Assembly: GCF_002870125.1 (NCBI RefSeq)
Contig: NZ_PNEO01000013.1
Location: forward strand, 1 to 64,000
Reading direction: 5' to 3'
From: Burkholderia sp. WAC0059
Lineage (GTDB): Bacteria > Pseudomonadota > Gammaproteobacteria > Burkholderiales > Burkholderiaceae
DNA length: 64,000 bases
Within the stretch, counting starts at the first letter, position 1, and every line of letters starts with the position of its first letter. Shown piece after piece: positions 18,562 to 31,242 of the stretch. The notes under the pieces are model-generated. The model was given only the letters and a program-made list of their open reading frames with translations, searched no databases and was not told the DNA's origin. A program made the translations under genes and the position numbers.

Positions 18562-19949
18562 AACATATCGTCAAACACATTCACTTCGTCGGCATCGGCG
18601 GAGCGGGCATGAGCGGCATCGCCGAGGTGCTCGTCAATCTCGGCTATCAGGTGAGCGGCTCCGACCTCTCGCGCAACCCGGCGACCGAGCGCCTCGCCCG
18701 GCTCGGCGCGCGCGTCTCGATCGGTCACGACGCGCGCAACATCGACGGCGCGAACGCCGTGGTCGTCTCGACAGCCGTGCACGGCGACAACCCGGAAGTG
18801 CTTGCCGCACGCCAGCGGCACATCCCGATCGTGCCGCGCGCCGTGATGCTCGCGGAACTGATGCGGCTGAAACAGGGCATCGCGATCGCCGGCACGCACG
18901 GCAAGACCACGACGACCTCGCTCGTGGCGAGCGTGCTGGCCGCCGGCGGCCTCGACCCGACCTTCGTGATCGGCGGGCGGCTCATCAGCGCGGGCGCCAA
19001 CGCGCGGCTCGGCACGGGCGACTTCATCGTGGCCGAGGCGGACGAGTCCGACGCGTCGTTCCTGAACCTGTTCCCGGTGATCGAGGTCATCACGAACATC
19101 GACGCCGACCACATGGACACCTACGGCCACGACTTCGCGCGGCTCAAGCAGGCGTTCATCGAGTTTACGCACCGGCTGCCGTTCTACGGCATCGCGGTGC
19201 TCTGCGTCGACGATCCGAACGTGAAGGAAATCCTGCCGTTCGTCTCGAAGCCGATCATCCGCTACGGTTTCGCGGCCGACGCGCAGGTGCGCGCCGTCAA
19301 CGTCGTGGCGCGCGAGGGCCGCATGTACTTCACGACGATGCGCGAGGACGCGCCGCCGCTCGACATCGTGCTGAATCTGCCGGGCACGCACAACGTGCAG
19401 AACGCGCTCGCGGCCATCGCCATCGCGACCGAGCTCGAAGTCGCGGACGCCGACATCCAGCGCGCGCTCGCCGAGTTCAACGGCGTCGGCCGGCGTTTCC
19501 AGCGCTACGGCGAGATTGCCCTTGCCGACGGCGGAAGCTGGACGCTGATCGACGACTACGGCCATCACCCCGTGGAGATGGCGGCGACGATCGCAGCCGC
19601 GCGCGGCGCGTTTCCGCAGCGGCGTCTCGTGCTGGCTTTTCAGCCGCACCGCTTCACGCGCACGCGCGACTGCTTCGAGGATTTCGTGAAGGTGCTGTCC
19701 ACCGTCGACGCGCTGGTGCTGACCGATGTCTACGCGGCCGGTGAGGCGCCGATCGTCGCCGCCGACGGTCGGGCGCTTGCGCGCGCGATTCGCGTGGCGG
19801 GCAAGATCGAGCCGGTGTTCGTCGAGACGGTCGACGAGGTGCCGGATGCGCTTTCCGCGGTGGTACGCGCGGGCGACGTGGTGATTACGATGGGCGCGGG
19901 TTCGATCGGCGGCGTGCCGGGCCGGATCGCACAGGAAGGTGTGAAATGA
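18558..19949 (+). CDS. murC: UDP-N-acetylmuramate--L-alanine ligase
   Basis: Encodes 463 aa, preceded by gggaggaa. It adds the first amino acid (L-Ala) to UDP-MurNAc in the cytoplasm. [14 protein letters not shown] (about 12-25) is the UDP-binding loop, GTHGKTTT (112-119) the ATP site, and DDYGHHPVE a C-terminal signature. It overlaps both murG and ddlB by 4 bp. Confidence 0.96.
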   Translation: MKHIVKHIHFVGIGGAGMSGIAEVLVNLGYQVSGSDLSRNPATERLARLGARVSIGHDARNIDGANAVVVSTAVHGDNPEVLAARQRHIPIVPRAVMLAELMRLKQGIAIAGTHGKTTTTSLVASVLAAGGLDPTFVIGGRLISAGANARLGTGDFIVAEADESDASFLNLFPVIEVITNIDADHMDTYGHDFARLKQAFIEFTHRLPFYGIAVLCVDDPNVKEILPFVSKPIIRYGFAADAQVRAVNVVAREGRMYFTTMREDAPPLDIVLNLPGTHNVQNALAAIAIATELEVADADIQRALAEFNGVGRRFQRYGEIALADGGSWTLIDDYGHHPVEMAATIAAARGAFPQRRLVLAFQPHRFTRTRDCFEDFVKVLSTVDALVLTDVYAAGEAPIVAADGRALARAIRVAGKIEPVFVETVDEVPDALSAVVRAGDVVITMGAGSIGGVPGRIAQEGVK

Positions 19950-20887
19950 GCGGGATCGATCCTCAAAAATTCGGCAAGGTGGCGGTGTTGCTGGGCGGCG
20001 TGTCCGCCGAGCGCGAGGTGTCGCTCAATTCCGGCCGCCTCGTGCTGCAGGGATTGCGCAGCGCCGGCATCGACGCGCACGCGTTCGACCCGGCCGAACG
20101 GCCGCTCGCGGCGCTGACGGACGAAGGATTCGCGCGCGCGTTCAACGCGCTGCACGGCGGCTACGGCGAGAACGGCCAGATCCAGGGCGTGCTCGACCTC
20201 TACGGCATCCGCTACACGGGCAGCGGCGTGCTCGGGTCGGCGCTTGGTCTCGACAAGTTCCGCACCAAGCTCGTCTGGCAGCAGCTCGGCATTCCGACGC
20301 CGCCGTTCGAGACGGTGCTGCGCGGCGACGATTATGCGGCGCGCGCGGCGGAAATCGTCGCGAAGCTCGGCCTGCCGCTCTTCGTGAAGCCGGCGAGCGA
20401 GGGGTCGAGCGTCGCGGTCATCAAGGTCAAGCGCGCCGACGAGTTGCCGGCGGCGCTCGAGAAGGCCGCGCAGTTCGACCGGATCGTGCTCGCGGAAAAG
20501 AGCATCGAAGGCGGCGGCGAGTACACCGCGTGCATTGCCGGCGACCTCGACCTGCCGCTGATCCGCATCGTGCCGGCCGGCGAGTTCTACGACTACGACG
20601 CGAAATACATTCTCGACACGACGCAGTACCTGATTCCGTGCGGCGTCGAGCCGGACGTGGAGGCGCGGCTGAAGGTGCTTGCGCGCCGCGCGTTCGACGT
20701 GCTGGGCTGCACCGACTGGGGCCGCGCCGATTTCATGCTGGACGCGGCCGGCAATCCGTATTTCCTGGAAGTGAACACGGCGCCGGGCATGACCGACCAC
20801 TCGCTGCCGCCGAAGGCGGCGCGCGCGGTCGGCATCAGCTACGAGGAACTGGTGGTGAAGGTGCTGTCGCTGACGCTCAACGACTGA
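19946..20887 (+). CDS. ddlB: D-alanine--D-alanine ligase
   Basis: Encodes 313 aa, an ATP-grasp enzyme making the D-Ala-D-Ala that MurF uses. [14 protein letters not shown] is at about 14-27, LHGGYGENG at about 70-78, the ATP-grasp KPASEGSSV at about 150, and the Mg-binding [11 protein letters not shown] at about 273-283. It is named ddlB for its position in the dcw cluster. The gene ends 39 bp before ftsQ. Confidence 0.95.
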   Translation: MSGIDPQKFGKVAVLLGGVSAEREVSLNSGRLVLQGLRSAGIDAHAFDPAERPLAALTDEGFARAFNALHGGYGENGQIQGVLDLYGIRYTGSGVLGSALGLDKFRTKLVWQQLGIPTPPFETVLRGDDYAARAAEIVAKLGLPLFVKPASEGSSVAVIKVKRADELPAALEKAAQFDRIVLAEKSIEGGGEYTACIAGDLDLPLIRIVPAGEFYDYDAKYILDTTQYLIPCGVEPDVEARLKVLARRAFDVLGCTDWGRADFMLDAAGNPYFLEVNTAPGMTDHSLPPKAARAVGISYEELVVKVLSLTLND

Positions 20888-20926
20888 TCGACCGGACAAC
20901 CGAAGTCATCGGACGCAACAACGGAC

Positions 20927-21679
20927 ATGTGGAACAACGTACGCCAGCTCAATCTCGCCGCCAGCGCATTGCATGCGCTGTTCGTGCTCATGCTGCTGGC
21001 GGCGGGCGGCTACTGGCTCGTGCAGCGCCCCAACTTCGCGCTGCGCGAGATCCGCATCGAGGGCGACACCGACCACATCAGCGCGCTCACCGTGCGCTCG
21101 ACCGTGGTCGGACGGCTGAGGGGCAATTTCTTCACCGTCGATCTCGATGCCGCGCGCCAGGCGTTCGAGCAGATGCCGTGGGTGCGCAGCGCGAGCGTGC
21201 GCCGCGTCTGGCCGAACGAGCTGGCGGTCTCGCTGGACGAGTACAAGCCGCTCGGCACCTGGGGCAGCAACCAGTTGGTGAGCGTCGACGGCGATCTGTT
21301 CACGGTGAACCAGGGCGAGGTGGAAGGCGTGCTGCCCGCGTTCGACGGACCGGACGGCAGCGCGCCGGAGGTCGTCTCGCGCTATCACGATTTCCAGAAG
21401 TGGTTCGGCGTGATCGGTCTCGCGCCGGTGGCGGTCACGCTTTCGGCGCGCTACGCGTGGACCGTCAAGCTGTCGAACGGCACGCAGGTCGAACTCGGGC
21501 GCGAGCGCAACAGCAATACGCTCGCGGATCGCTCGCGCCGTCTGACCGCGGCCTGGGCAGCGGTGACGCAACGTTGGGGGAAGGACATCGAATATGCGGA
21601 CTTGCGCTATCCGAACGGTTTCGCCGTTCGCGCGGCGGGCATGCGTTTCATCAGCGACCCCAACCAGGGCAGGAAGTAA
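20927..21679 (+). CDS. ftsQ: Cell division protein FtsQ
   Basis: Encodes 250 aa, a bitopic divisome protein that anchors FtsB and FtsL. A short cytoplasmic N-terminus and one membrane helix (about 11-33) are followed by the POTRA domain (about 38-110, FALREIRIEGDTDHIS onward). The periplasmic beta domain, with the conserved MPWVRSASVRRVWPNEL segment, comes next. Position between ddlB and ftsA supports the call. Confidence 0.95.
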   Translation: MWNNVRQLNLAASALHALFVLMLLAAGGYWLVQRPNFALREIRIEGDTDHISALTVRSTVVGRLRGNFFTVDLDAARQAFEQMPWVRSASVRRVWPNELAVSLDEYKPLGTWGSNQLVSVDGDLFTVNQGEVEGVLPAFDGPDGSAPEVVSRYHDFQKWFGVIGLAPVAVTLSARYAWTVKLSNGTQVELGRERNSNTLADRSRRLTAAWAAVTQRWGKDIEYADLRYPNGFAVRAAGMRFISDPNQGRK

Positions 21680-21706
21680 CAGGACATCACACGCAACGAG
21701 CACGCT

Positions 21707-22939
21707 ATGAGTAAAGACTACAAGGATCTGCTGGTCGCCCTCGACATCGGAACGTCGAAGATAGTGGCCGTCGTCGCCGAGCTCAAGGGCGAAGGCCATT
21801 ACGAGGTGATCGGTCTCGGCCAGAGCGAATCGAAGGGGCTCAAGAAGGGCGTCGTGGTGAACATCGAGGCCACGGTGCAGTCCATCCAGCGGGCGCTCGA
21901 AGAGGCGGAGCTGATGGCGGACTGCAAGATCACCAACGTCTTCACGGGCATCGCCGGCAGTCATATCCGCAGCTTCAACTCGAGCGGGATGGTCGCGATC
22001 AAGGAGAAGGAGGTGACGCAGGCCGACGTCGCGCGCGTGATCGAGACCGCGAAGGCGATCAACATCCCGACCGACCAGCAGGTGCTGCACATCCTCACGC
22101 AGGAATTCATCATCGACGGCCAGGAGGACGTGCGCGAGCCGATCGGCATGAGCGGCATCCGGCTGGAAGTGAAGGTGCACATCGTGACGGGCGCGGTGAG
22201 CGCCGCGCAGAACATCGTCAAATGCGTGCGCCGCTGCGGGCTCGAGGTCAACGACCTGATCCTGCAGCCGCTCGCCTCGTCGCTCGCGGTGCTGACCGAC
22301 GACGAGAAGGAGCTCGGCGTCGTGCTCGTGGACGTGGGCGGCGGCACGACCGACATCGCGATCTTCAGCGAGGGTGCAATTCGGCACACGGCCGTGATCC
22401 CGATCGCGGGCGACCAGATCACGAGCGACATCGCGATGGCGCTGCGCACGCCGACGCCCGATGCCGAGGACATCAAGGTCGATTACGGCATCGCGAAGCA
22501 GGCGCTCGCCGATCCGGACGAGATGATCGAAGTGCCGGGGCTCGGCGAGCGCGGTCCGCGCACGCTGTCGCGCCAGGCGCTCGCGGCCGTGATCGAGCCG
22601 CGCGTCGAGGAACTGTTTTCGCTCGTGCAGCAGGTGGTGCGCGAGTCGGGGTACGAGGAGCTGCTGAGCTCGGGCGTCGTGCTGACGGGCGGCGCCTCGA
22701 TGATGCCGGGCATGGTCGAGCTCGGCGAGGACATTTTTCTGAAGCCGGTGCGCATCGGCGTGCCGGAGTACGAGGGCGGTCTCGCCGACGTGGTGCGCAA
22801 TCCGCGCTACTCGACGGCGATGGGACTGCTCGTCGAGGGGCGCGCGCAGCGCATGCGCGGACGCAAGGTTGCGGTGCAGTCGGGGTCGATGGGCCAGGTT
22901 TTCACGCGGATGAAGGAATGGTTCCTCGGCAACTTCTGA
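21707..22939 (+). CDS. ftsA: Cell division protein FtsA
   Basis: Encodes 410 aa, an actin-like ATPase that tethers FtsZ filaments to the membrane and recruits later divisome proteins. ATP-binding motifs are ALDIGTSKIVAVV (about 11-23), VDVGGGTTDIAIF (about 208-220) and LTGGASMMPGM (about 327-337). The last 15 residues (FTRMKEWFLGNF) form the amphipathic membrane-targeting helix. A 119-bp gap, unusually long for this cluster, separates it from ftsZ and could hold an extra promoter or mRNA processing site. Confidence 0.96.
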   Translation: MSKDYKDLLVALDIGTSKIVAVVAELKGEGHYEVIGLGQSESKGLKKGVVVNIEATVQSIQRALEEAELMADCKITNVFTGIAGSHIRSFNSSGMVAIKEKEVTQADVARVIETAKAINIPTDQQVLHILTQEFIIDGQEDVREPIGMSGIRLEVKVHIVTGAVSAAQNIVKCVRRCGLEVNDLILQPLASSLAVLTDDEKELGVVLVDVGGGTTDIAIFSEGAIRHTAVIPIAGDQITSDIAMALRTPTPDAEDIKVDYGIAKQALADPDEMIEVPGLGERGPRTLSRQALAAVIEPRVEELFSLVQQVVRESGYEELLSSGVVLTGGASMMPGMVELGEDIFLKPVRIGVPEYEGGLADVVRNPRYSTAMGLLVEGRAQRMRGRKVAVQSGSMGQVFTRMKEWFLGNF

Positions 22940-23058
22940 CGGGTTGGAGCGTTTTCGAAATACGCGCGGGTGACGGCGGCCGGCGCGCGGTGGGAGGTTG
23001 CCCGACTTCCCGCCGGATAACGGCCGAGGCGTAGCACTTTTTTCTTGACGGAGGCAAC

Positions 23059-24252
23059 ATGGAATTCCAGATGCTGGAAACGGAAACCAACGGCACCATC
23101 ATCAAGGTGGTGGGGGTTGGTGGCGCTGGCGGCAATGCCGTGCAGCACATGATCAATCGGGGTGTTCAGGGCGTCGATTTCGTCGTCATGAACACCGACG
23201 CACAGGCGCTTTCGCGCTCGCGCGCATCGGCGGTGATCCAGCTCGGCAGCACGGGGCTCGGCGCCGGCGCGAAGCCGGAGATGGGCCGCGCCGCCGCGGA
23301 AGAGGCGCGCGAGCGCATCGCGGACGCGCTGCGCGGCGCGCACATGGTGTTCATCACGGCCGGCATGGGCGGCGGCACCGGGACGGGCGCGGCTCCGGTC
23401 GTCGCGCAGATCGCGAAGGAAATGGGTATCCTGACCGTCGGCGTGGTCAGCAAGCCGTTCGAATTCGAGGGCGGCAAGCGCATGCGCGTGGCGGAGGCAG
23501 GTTCGCAGCAACTGGAGGATCACGTCGACTCGCTGATCGTCGTTCTGAACGACAAGCTGTTCGAGGTGATGGGCGATGACGCCGAGATGGACAAATGCTT
23601 CCAGTGCGCGGACGACGTTCTGAACAACGCGGTCGCGGGGATTGCCGAAATCATCAACGTCGACGGTCTCGTGAACGTCGACTTCGAAGACGTGAAGACG
23701 GTGATGGGCGAGCAGGGCAAGGCGATGATGGGCACGGCGACCGTCGCCGGCGTCGATCGCGCGCGCCTCGCGGCCGAGCAGGCCGTGGCGAGTCCGCTGC
23801 TCGAAGGCGTCGATCTTTCGGGCGCGCGCGGCGTGCTCGTGAACATCACGTCGAGCCGCTCGCTGCGTCTGTCGGAAACGCGCGAAGTGATGAACACGAT
23901 CAAGAGCTACGCGGCGGAAGACGCGACCGTGATTTTCGGTGCCGTGTACGACGACGCGATGGGCGATGCGCTGCGCGTGACGGTCGTCGCGACGGGCCTC
24001 GGCCGCGCGGCGAAGAAGCAGCAATCGACGCCGATGACGCTGCTGCGCACCGGTACCGACAACCAGCCGGTCGGCGCGGCGCAGCAGGCGTATGCTCCGC
24101 AGAATACGGGCGTGGCCGACTACGGCGCGCTCGACACGCCGGCGGTGTGGCGCACCTCGCGCGACACGGCGGCCTCGCACGTGCAGGCGCTGCAGGAAAA
24201 GGGCGTCGACACGTACGATATTCCGGCGTTTCTGCGCAAGCAGGCGGACTGA
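23059..24252 (+). CDS. ftsZ: Cell division protein FtsZ
   Basis: Encodes 397 aa, the tubulin-like GTPase forming the Z ring. The ribosome-binding site is a perfect acggagg just upstream. GVGGAGGNAV is at about 19-28, the tubulin signature GGGTGTG at 104-110, and the catalytic T7-loop NVDFEDVKTVM at about 206-216. The variable linker (about 320-380) is followed by the conserved C-terminal peptide YDIPAFLRKQ that binds FtsA. It is the last dcw gene. Confidence 0.97.
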   Translation: MEFQMLETETNGTIIKVVGVGGAGGNAVQHMINRGVQGVDFVVMNTDAQALSRSRASAVIQLGSTGLGAGAKPEMGRAAAEEARERIADALRGAHMVFITAGMGGGTGTGAAPVVAQIAKEMGILTVGVVSKPFEFEGGKRMRVAEAGSQQLEDHVDSLIVVLNDKLFEVMGDDAEMDKCFQCADDVLNNAVAGIAEIINVDGLVNVDFEDVKTVMGEQGKAMMGTATVAGVDRARLAAEQAVASPLLEGVDLSGARGVLVNITSSRSLRLSETREVMNTIKSYAAEDATVIFGAVYDDAMGDALRVTVVATGLGRAAKKQQSTPMTLLRTGTDNQPVGAAQQAYAPQNTGVADYGALDTPAVWRTSRDTAASHVQALQEKGVDTYDIPAFLRKQAD

Positions 24253-24491
24253 CGCGCCGGTCCGCCTGCGGCGCGGCGTGGCGCAGGGGCGCCCGCCCGC
24301 CGGTAGACGGGACGGCGCGCGACGTCGAGTGAGACCGGCAAGCCGCGTTTCGCAGGATGCGCGGCAGGGATCGTTGCCCGCTTCGCTTTCGCGAAGGGCC
24401 GGGCGGCGCGTCGCCAGCGCACGACGCCGGGCGAGTCGGCAGGGTGCGGGTAGCGAGTGGAATGCTTCGGTATCGAGACAAAGGACGAGCG

Positions 24492-25001
24492 ATGATCAAG
24501 CCAGGAGACAGGTTGCCCGATGCGACGCTCTTCGAGTTCGTCGAAGTGGCGGGCGAGGGCTGCACGGTAGGACCGAACAGTTTCAGCGTGCGGGAACAGA
24601 CGGCGGGCCGCCGGGTGGTGATCTTCGGCCTGCCGGGCGCGTTCACGCCGACCTGTTCGGCCAAACACGTGCCGGGCTATGTCGAACATGCCGCACAACT
24701 GCGCGCGGCGGGCGTCGACGAGGTTTGGTGCGTGTCGGTCAACGACGCGTTCGTGATGGGTGCGTGGGCCCGCGATCAGCACACCTCGGGCAAGGTGCGC
24801 ATGGTGGCGGACGGCAGCGCGGCATTTACCCGTGCGCTCGGTCTGGAGCAGGATTTGTCGGCGCGTGGCATGGGCATTCGCTCCCAGCGCTACGCGATGG
24901 TGATCGACGACGGCGTGGTCAAGACGCTGCACGTCGAGGCGCCCGGCAAGTTCGAAGTCAGCGATGCGGCCAGCATTCTCGCCACATTGAGTCAGGCCTG
25001 A
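24492..25001 (+). CDS. Peroxiredoxin (PRX5-like)
   Basis: Encodes 169 aa from the ATG at 24492, behind aaggacg. It reduces hydrogen peroxide and organic peroxides using thiol or glutaredoxin donors. The peroxidatic cysteine is C55 in LPGAFTPTCSAKHVPGY, the signature of the Prx5/redoxin group. An arginine at about 130 (MGIRSQRYAM) completes the site. It lies between ftsZ and lpxC and may share transcription with either. No partner domain (such as glutaredoxin) is fused. Confidence 0.9.
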   Translation: MIKPGDRLPDATLFEFVEVAGEGCTVGPNSFSVREQTAGRRVVIFGLPGAFTPTCSAKHVPGYVEHAAQLRAAGVDEVWCVSVNDAFVMGAWARDQHTSGKVRMVADGSAAFTRALGLEQDLSARGMGIRSQRYAMVIDDGVVKTLHVEAPGKFEVSDAASILATLSQA

Positions 25002-25068
25002 CGGCGCGCGGCGCCCAGCGTTGCCCTCGCGCAACACGGTGCGGCGTGCGTTTGTGACGGGCCATTAC

Positions 25069-25126
25069 GCGGGCCAATTGCCGGAAACGCCTCCATTTCG
25101 GCATTGGCCCGCCGTTTTCCGGCGGG
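25069..25126 (+). promoter_or_regulatory. Overlapping alternative hairpins upstream of lpxC
   Basis: A long stem (25069-25083 with 25099-25112, one bulged base) shares its right arm with a shorter stem (cccgccg 25108-25114 with cggcggg 25120-25126). The two cannot form together. They lie 70-130 bp after the peroxiredoxin gene. They may be its terminator; there is no T tract. Attenuation of read-through into lpxC is only a possibility. Confidence 0.4.
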
Positions 25127-25186
25127 GAGTAACACCGGGAAACAGATTGTCACGTTCCCTGCAACGACGGATCCGGTCGCTTGGAG

Positions 25187-25192
25187 TATAAT
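25187..25192 (+). promoter_or_regulatory. -10 box of a probable lpxC promoter
   Basis: A perfect TATAAT lies 60 bp before the lpxC start. No good -35 hexamer is found 16-18 bp upstream, so this may rely on an activator or other contacts. Confidence 0.5.
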
Positions 25193-25251
25193 TCGGGCTA
25201 TGAAGTGAGAAATCCCAATTGGGGTTTTCAATCGAAGATAGAAAAAACATC

Positions 25252-26169
25252 ATGTTGAAGCAGCGGACCATCAAATCGATCGTGAAGACAGTCGGCATCG
25301 GCCTGCACTCGGGCCGGAAAGTCGACCTGACGCTCCGTCCGGCGGCGCCGGGCACGGGCATCGTCTTTTCGCGCGTGGATTTGCCGACGCCGGTGGACAT
25401 TCCGGCGTCCGCGATGTCGATCGGCGACACGCGCCTCGCTTCGGTGCTGCAGAAGGACGGTGCGCGGGTTTCGACGGTCGAGCACCTGATGTCGGCGTGC
25501 GCCGGCCTCGGCATCGACAATCTTTACGTCGACGTGACGGCCGAGGAAATTCCGATCATGGACGGCAGCGCCGCTTCGTTCGTGTTCCTGATCCAGTCGG
25601 CCGGCATCGAGGAGCAGAACGCGCCGAAGAAGTTCATCAAGGTGAAGAAGCCGGTGGAAATCCGCGAAGGCGACAAGTTCGCGCGCCTCGATCCGTATTT
25701 CGGCTTCAAGCTCAAGTTTACGATCGACTTTCGTCATCCGGCGGTCGACAAGACCGGCCAGGCCCTCGAGGTCGATTTCGCCAACACGTCCTACGTGCGC
25801 GAGATCGCGCGGGCGCGGACGTTCGGTTTCGCGCACGAAGTCGAGATGATGCGCGAGCTGGGGCTTGCGCGCGGCGGCAGCATGGACAACGCCATCGTGC
25901 TCGACGAGTACCGCATCCTGAACAACGACGGGCTGCGCTACGACGACGAGTTCGTCAAGCACAAGATGCTCGACGCGATCGGCGACCTGTACGTGATCGG
26001 GCATCCGCTTCTCGCGTCGTACACGGCGTACAAGTCGGGGCACGGCCTGAACAACGCGCTGCTGCGCGGATTGCTCGCCCAGGAAGATGCCTACGAAGTC
26101 GTGACGTTCGACGACACGCAGAAGGCTCCGCGCGGCTTCGGCTACGAAGCGCAGACGGCTTTCGCCTGA
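25252..26169 (+). CDS. lpxC: UDP-3-O-acyl-N-acetylglucosamine deacetylase
   Basis: Encodes 305 aa, the usual length, from the ATG at 25252; an in-frame start at 25219 is less likely. This zinc enzyme catalyses the committed step of lipid A synthesis in the cytoplasm. [16 protein letters not shown] carries the first zinc histidine (about 79). [11 protein letters not shown] (about 237-247) carries the others, and the [12 protein letters not shown] segment the catalytic histidine. Its position after the dcw cluster is conserved in many proteobacteria. Confidence 0.97.
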   Translation: MLKQRTIKSIVKTVGIGLHSGRKVDLTLRPAAPGTGIVFSRVDLPTPVDIPASAMSIGDTRLASVLQKDGARVSTVEHLMSACAGLGIDNLYVDVTAEEIPIMDGSAASFVFLIQSAGIEEQNAPKKFIKVKKPVEIREGDKFARLDPYFGFKLKFTIDFRHPAVDKTGQALEVDFANTSYVREIARARTFGFAHEVEMMRELGLARGGSMDNAIVLDEYRILNNDGLRYDDEFVKHKMLDAIGDLYVIGHPLLASYTAYKSGHGLNNALLRGLLAQEDAYEVVTFDDTQKAPRGFGYEAQTAFA

Positions 26170-26177
26170 TTCTTTCC

Positions 26178-26212
26178 TTCGATCCGCCAGCGGCGGATCG
26201 AACGGCATTTTT
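26178..26212 (+). terminator. Intrinsic terminator of lpxC
   Basis: An 11-bp perfect stem (26178-26188 with 26192-26202) and a 3-nt loop lie 8 bp after the lpxC stop. A TTTTT run follows (26208-26212). It separates lpxC from the converging dciA-like gene. Confidence 0.8.
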
Positions 26213-26263
26213 CCGCCTGCCCGATTCTCCGTCGTCCGAAAACCGGGCTGCCGTCCCGGCGAT

Positions 26264-26761
26264 CTATCGGCCTTCGCCGTCTTTCCTCAAATGCCTCGCC
26301 GCCATTTTCGCCAGCGCCGTCTGGAGCGGCGACGGCGTGAGCGTTTCGCTCAGGGCCATGAGCGCGGCGGCCCCGGCGGGCGTCATGCGCGCCTGTTTCG
26401 GTTGCGGCGGCTCCTGCATCGACCGCGGACGCACGCGGATGCGCAGCGCGTTCAGCGACCAGCCGCGCGCCTGCAGGTCGCTCACGAGGCTCGGTTCGAG
26501 ATGCCTGAGCCGCGCCGCCAGCGCGTTATGCGCGGCGAATAGAACCAGCGTGCCGTCCCGGATGAAGCCCGGTTCGACGCTCGACACCATGTAGTCGGGC
26601 AATAACCGCATCAGATCGCGCTCGATGGCCGCGATCTGTTCGACGCCCGCCCGCAGCGGCGCGAACGCTTCGGTGCGGCCGAGCACTTCGGCGACCGGCT
26701 GGGCGGACCGGGTCGCGTATCGCGTCGGGGACGGCCTTGCAAAGGGCGAAAAGCGACTCAT
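26264..26761 (-). CDS. DUF721 (DciA-like) protein
   Basis: Encodes 165 aa from the ATG at 26761; the frame is open further but upstream residues are not family-like. The N-terminal ~100 residues match the DUF721 domain, which in DciA binds the replicative helicase DnaB and helps load it in bacteria without DnaC. A basic, Pro-containing middle (RVRPRSMQEPPQPKQ) and an Ala-rich tail follow. It is divergent from secA and converges on lpxC, a typical betaproteobacterial place. The helicase-loading role is inferred from the family. Confidence 0.78.
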   Translation of the reverse strand: MSRFSPFARPSPTRYATRSAQPVAEVLGRTEAFAPLRAGVEQIAAIERDLMRLLPDYMVSSVEPGFIRDGTLVLFAAHNALAARLRHLEPSLVSDLQARGWSLNALRIRVRPRSMQEPPQPKQARMTPAGAAALMALSETLTPSPLQTALAKMAARHLRKDGEGR

Positions 26762-26913
26762 GTGAAGAGGGAAGCGGGCGGTTGGCGTGCGCTGCACGCA
26801 TCGTGCGATTGTAGCCTGACGAGGCGGGCGCGACGCATACGGCAAGCCGTTTCGCGCGAGGTTGTGCCGCCCCCTCCGGCGTGGCTTCCGACACAGGCGG
26901 GCACGAGGGCGCG

Positions 26914-26922
26914 TGCTAAAAT
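26914..26922 (+). promoter_or_regulatory. Possible extended -10 promoter for secA
   Basis: TGcTAAAAT (26914-26922) resembles an extended -10 element about 100 bp before the secA start, in the gap between the divergent dciA-like gene and secA. No good -35 hexamer is seen. Confidence 0.35.
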
Positions 26923-27020
26923 GCCCGATTCGAATCCACCAATTTGGACTTAAGCCGCCGAGGTCCGATCCGGGTTGTTTGCAGCCACCCGGCTGAAGCC
27001 GCGACGCAGACATCGATCCG

Positions 27021-29825
<2,805 letters not shown>

Positions 29826-29922
29826 TGCCGGTGGCGGCGCGCGGCATGCGCGGCCGGCGGCACTGCCGCTGATTCTCCGGCGGTCCGGACGACGTTCCGG
29901 GCCTTGTACCTCGTTTTTCCGA

Positions 29923-29960
29923 TGCCCGGACCGCGACGGCTCGCTGCCGTAGTCCGGGCA
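29923..29960 (+). promoter_or_regulatory. Nested hairpin in the secA-argJ gap
   Basis: TGCCCGGAC (29923-29931) pairs with GTCCGGGCA (29952-29960). Inside, ACGGC (29936-29940) pairs with GCCGT (29946-29950). It ends 23 bp before the argJ start. It may terminate secA or structure the argJ leader; there is no T tract. Confidence 0.45.
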
Positions 29961-29983
29961 TGACTTTTCGACAGGACGCCATC

Positions 29984-31222
29984 ATGGCTGTCAATTTCCC
30001 TTCGATCGATCCCGCACAACTCCATCCGGTCGCCGGCGTGACGCTCGGCTGGGCCGAGGCGAACATCCGCAAGCCGAACCGCAAGGACGTGCTCGTCATC
30101 TCCCTCGAGGAAGGGGCGACCGTGGCGGGCGTGTTCACGCTGAACCGTTTCTGCGCCGCGCCCGTCACGGTGTGCCGCGAGCATCTGGACCAGGTGCGCA
30201 CGGGCGGCAAGGGAATCCGGGCGCTCGTCGTCAACACGGGCAACGCGAACGCGGGGACCGGCGAGCCGGGCCTCGCCGACGCCCGCGCGACTTGCGCCGA
30301 GCTCGCGCGTCTTGCCGATATCGAGCCGCAGCAAGTGCTGCCGTTCTCGACGGGCGTGATTCTCGAGCCGCTGCCCGTCGAGCGCGTGAAGGCCGGCCTG
30401 CCGGCCGCGCTCGCGAACCGCGCGGCGGCGAACTGGTATGACGCGGCGCAGTCGATCATGACGACCGACACGCTGCCGAAGGCGGCTTCGCGCCAGGTGA
30501 GCATCGACGGCCATACGGTGACGCTGACCGGCATCAGCAAGGGCGCCGGCATGATCAAGCCGAACATGGCGACGATGCTCGGCTTTCTCGCCTTCGACGC
30601 GGCCGTCTCCCAGCCGGTGCTCGACGCGCTCGTCAAGCACGTGGCGGACCGCTCGTTCAACTGCATCACGATCGACGGCGATACGTCGACCAACGACTCC
30701 TTCATCCTGATCTCGTCGGGCAAGTCGGGGCTGTCGGTCACCTCGACCGACTCGCCCGCCTACGCGGCGCTGCGCGACGCCGTGACCGGGGTCGCGCAGA
30801 CGCTCTCGCAACTCATCGTGCGCGACGGCGAAGGCGCGACGAAGTTCATGACGGTGCGTGTCGAGGGCGGGGCGAACGTGGCCGAATGCCGGCAGATCGC
30901 CTACGCGATCGGCCATTCGCCGCTCGTGAAGACCGCGTTCTACGCGTCGGACCCGAACCTCGGGCGGATTCTCGCCGCCATCGGCTACGCGGGCGTGACC
31001 GATCTCGACGTCGGCAAGATCGACCTCTACCTCGACGACGTGCTGGTCGCGACGGCCGGCGGGCGTCATCCCGACTATCGCGAGGAAGACGGCCAGCGCG
31101 TGATGAAGCAGAGCGAAATCGCGATTCGCGTCGTGCTGGGCCGCGGCGCCGCCGACGCCACCATCTGGACGTGCGACCTCTCGCACGATTACGTGAGCAT
31201 CAATGCCGATTACCGTTCCTGA
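29984..31222 (+). CDS. argJ: Bifunctional ornithine acetyltransferase / N-acetylglutamate synthase
   Basis: Encodes 412 aa from the ATG at 29984 (an in-frame ATG at 29960 lies inside the upstream hairpin). It recycles the acetyl group in arginine synthesis, forming ornithine and acetylglutamate. The precursor self-cleaves before the nucleophile T197 in [10 protein letters not shown], giving alpha and beta chains. [13 protein letters not shown] and the C-terminal [11 protein letters not shown] are ArgJ signatures. It ends 20 bp before the DUF815 gene, so the two are probably cotranscribed. Whether it is mono- or bifunctional cannot be read from sequence. Confidence 0.95.
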   Translation: MAVNFPSIDPAQLHPVAGVTLGWAEANIRKPNRKDVLVISLEEGATVAGVFTLNRFCAAPVTVCREHLDQVRTGGKGIRALVVNTGNANAGTGEPGLADARATCAELARLADIEPQQVLPFSTGVILEPLPVERVKAGLPAALANRAAANWYDAAQSIMTTDTLPKAASRQVSIDGHTVTLTGISKGAGMIKPNMATMLGFLAFDAAVSQPVLDALVKHVADRSFNCITIDGDTSTNDSFILISSGKSGLSVTSTDSPAYAALRDAVTGVAQTLSQLIVRDGEGATKFMTVRVEGGANVAECRQIAYAIGHSPLVKTAFYASDPNLGRILAAIGYAGVTDLDVGKIDLYLDDVLVATAGGRHPDYREEDGQRVMKQSEIAIRVVLGRGAADATIWTCDLSHDYVSINADYRS

Positions 31223-31242
31223 TTGCTGATTATTGTCTTCTC

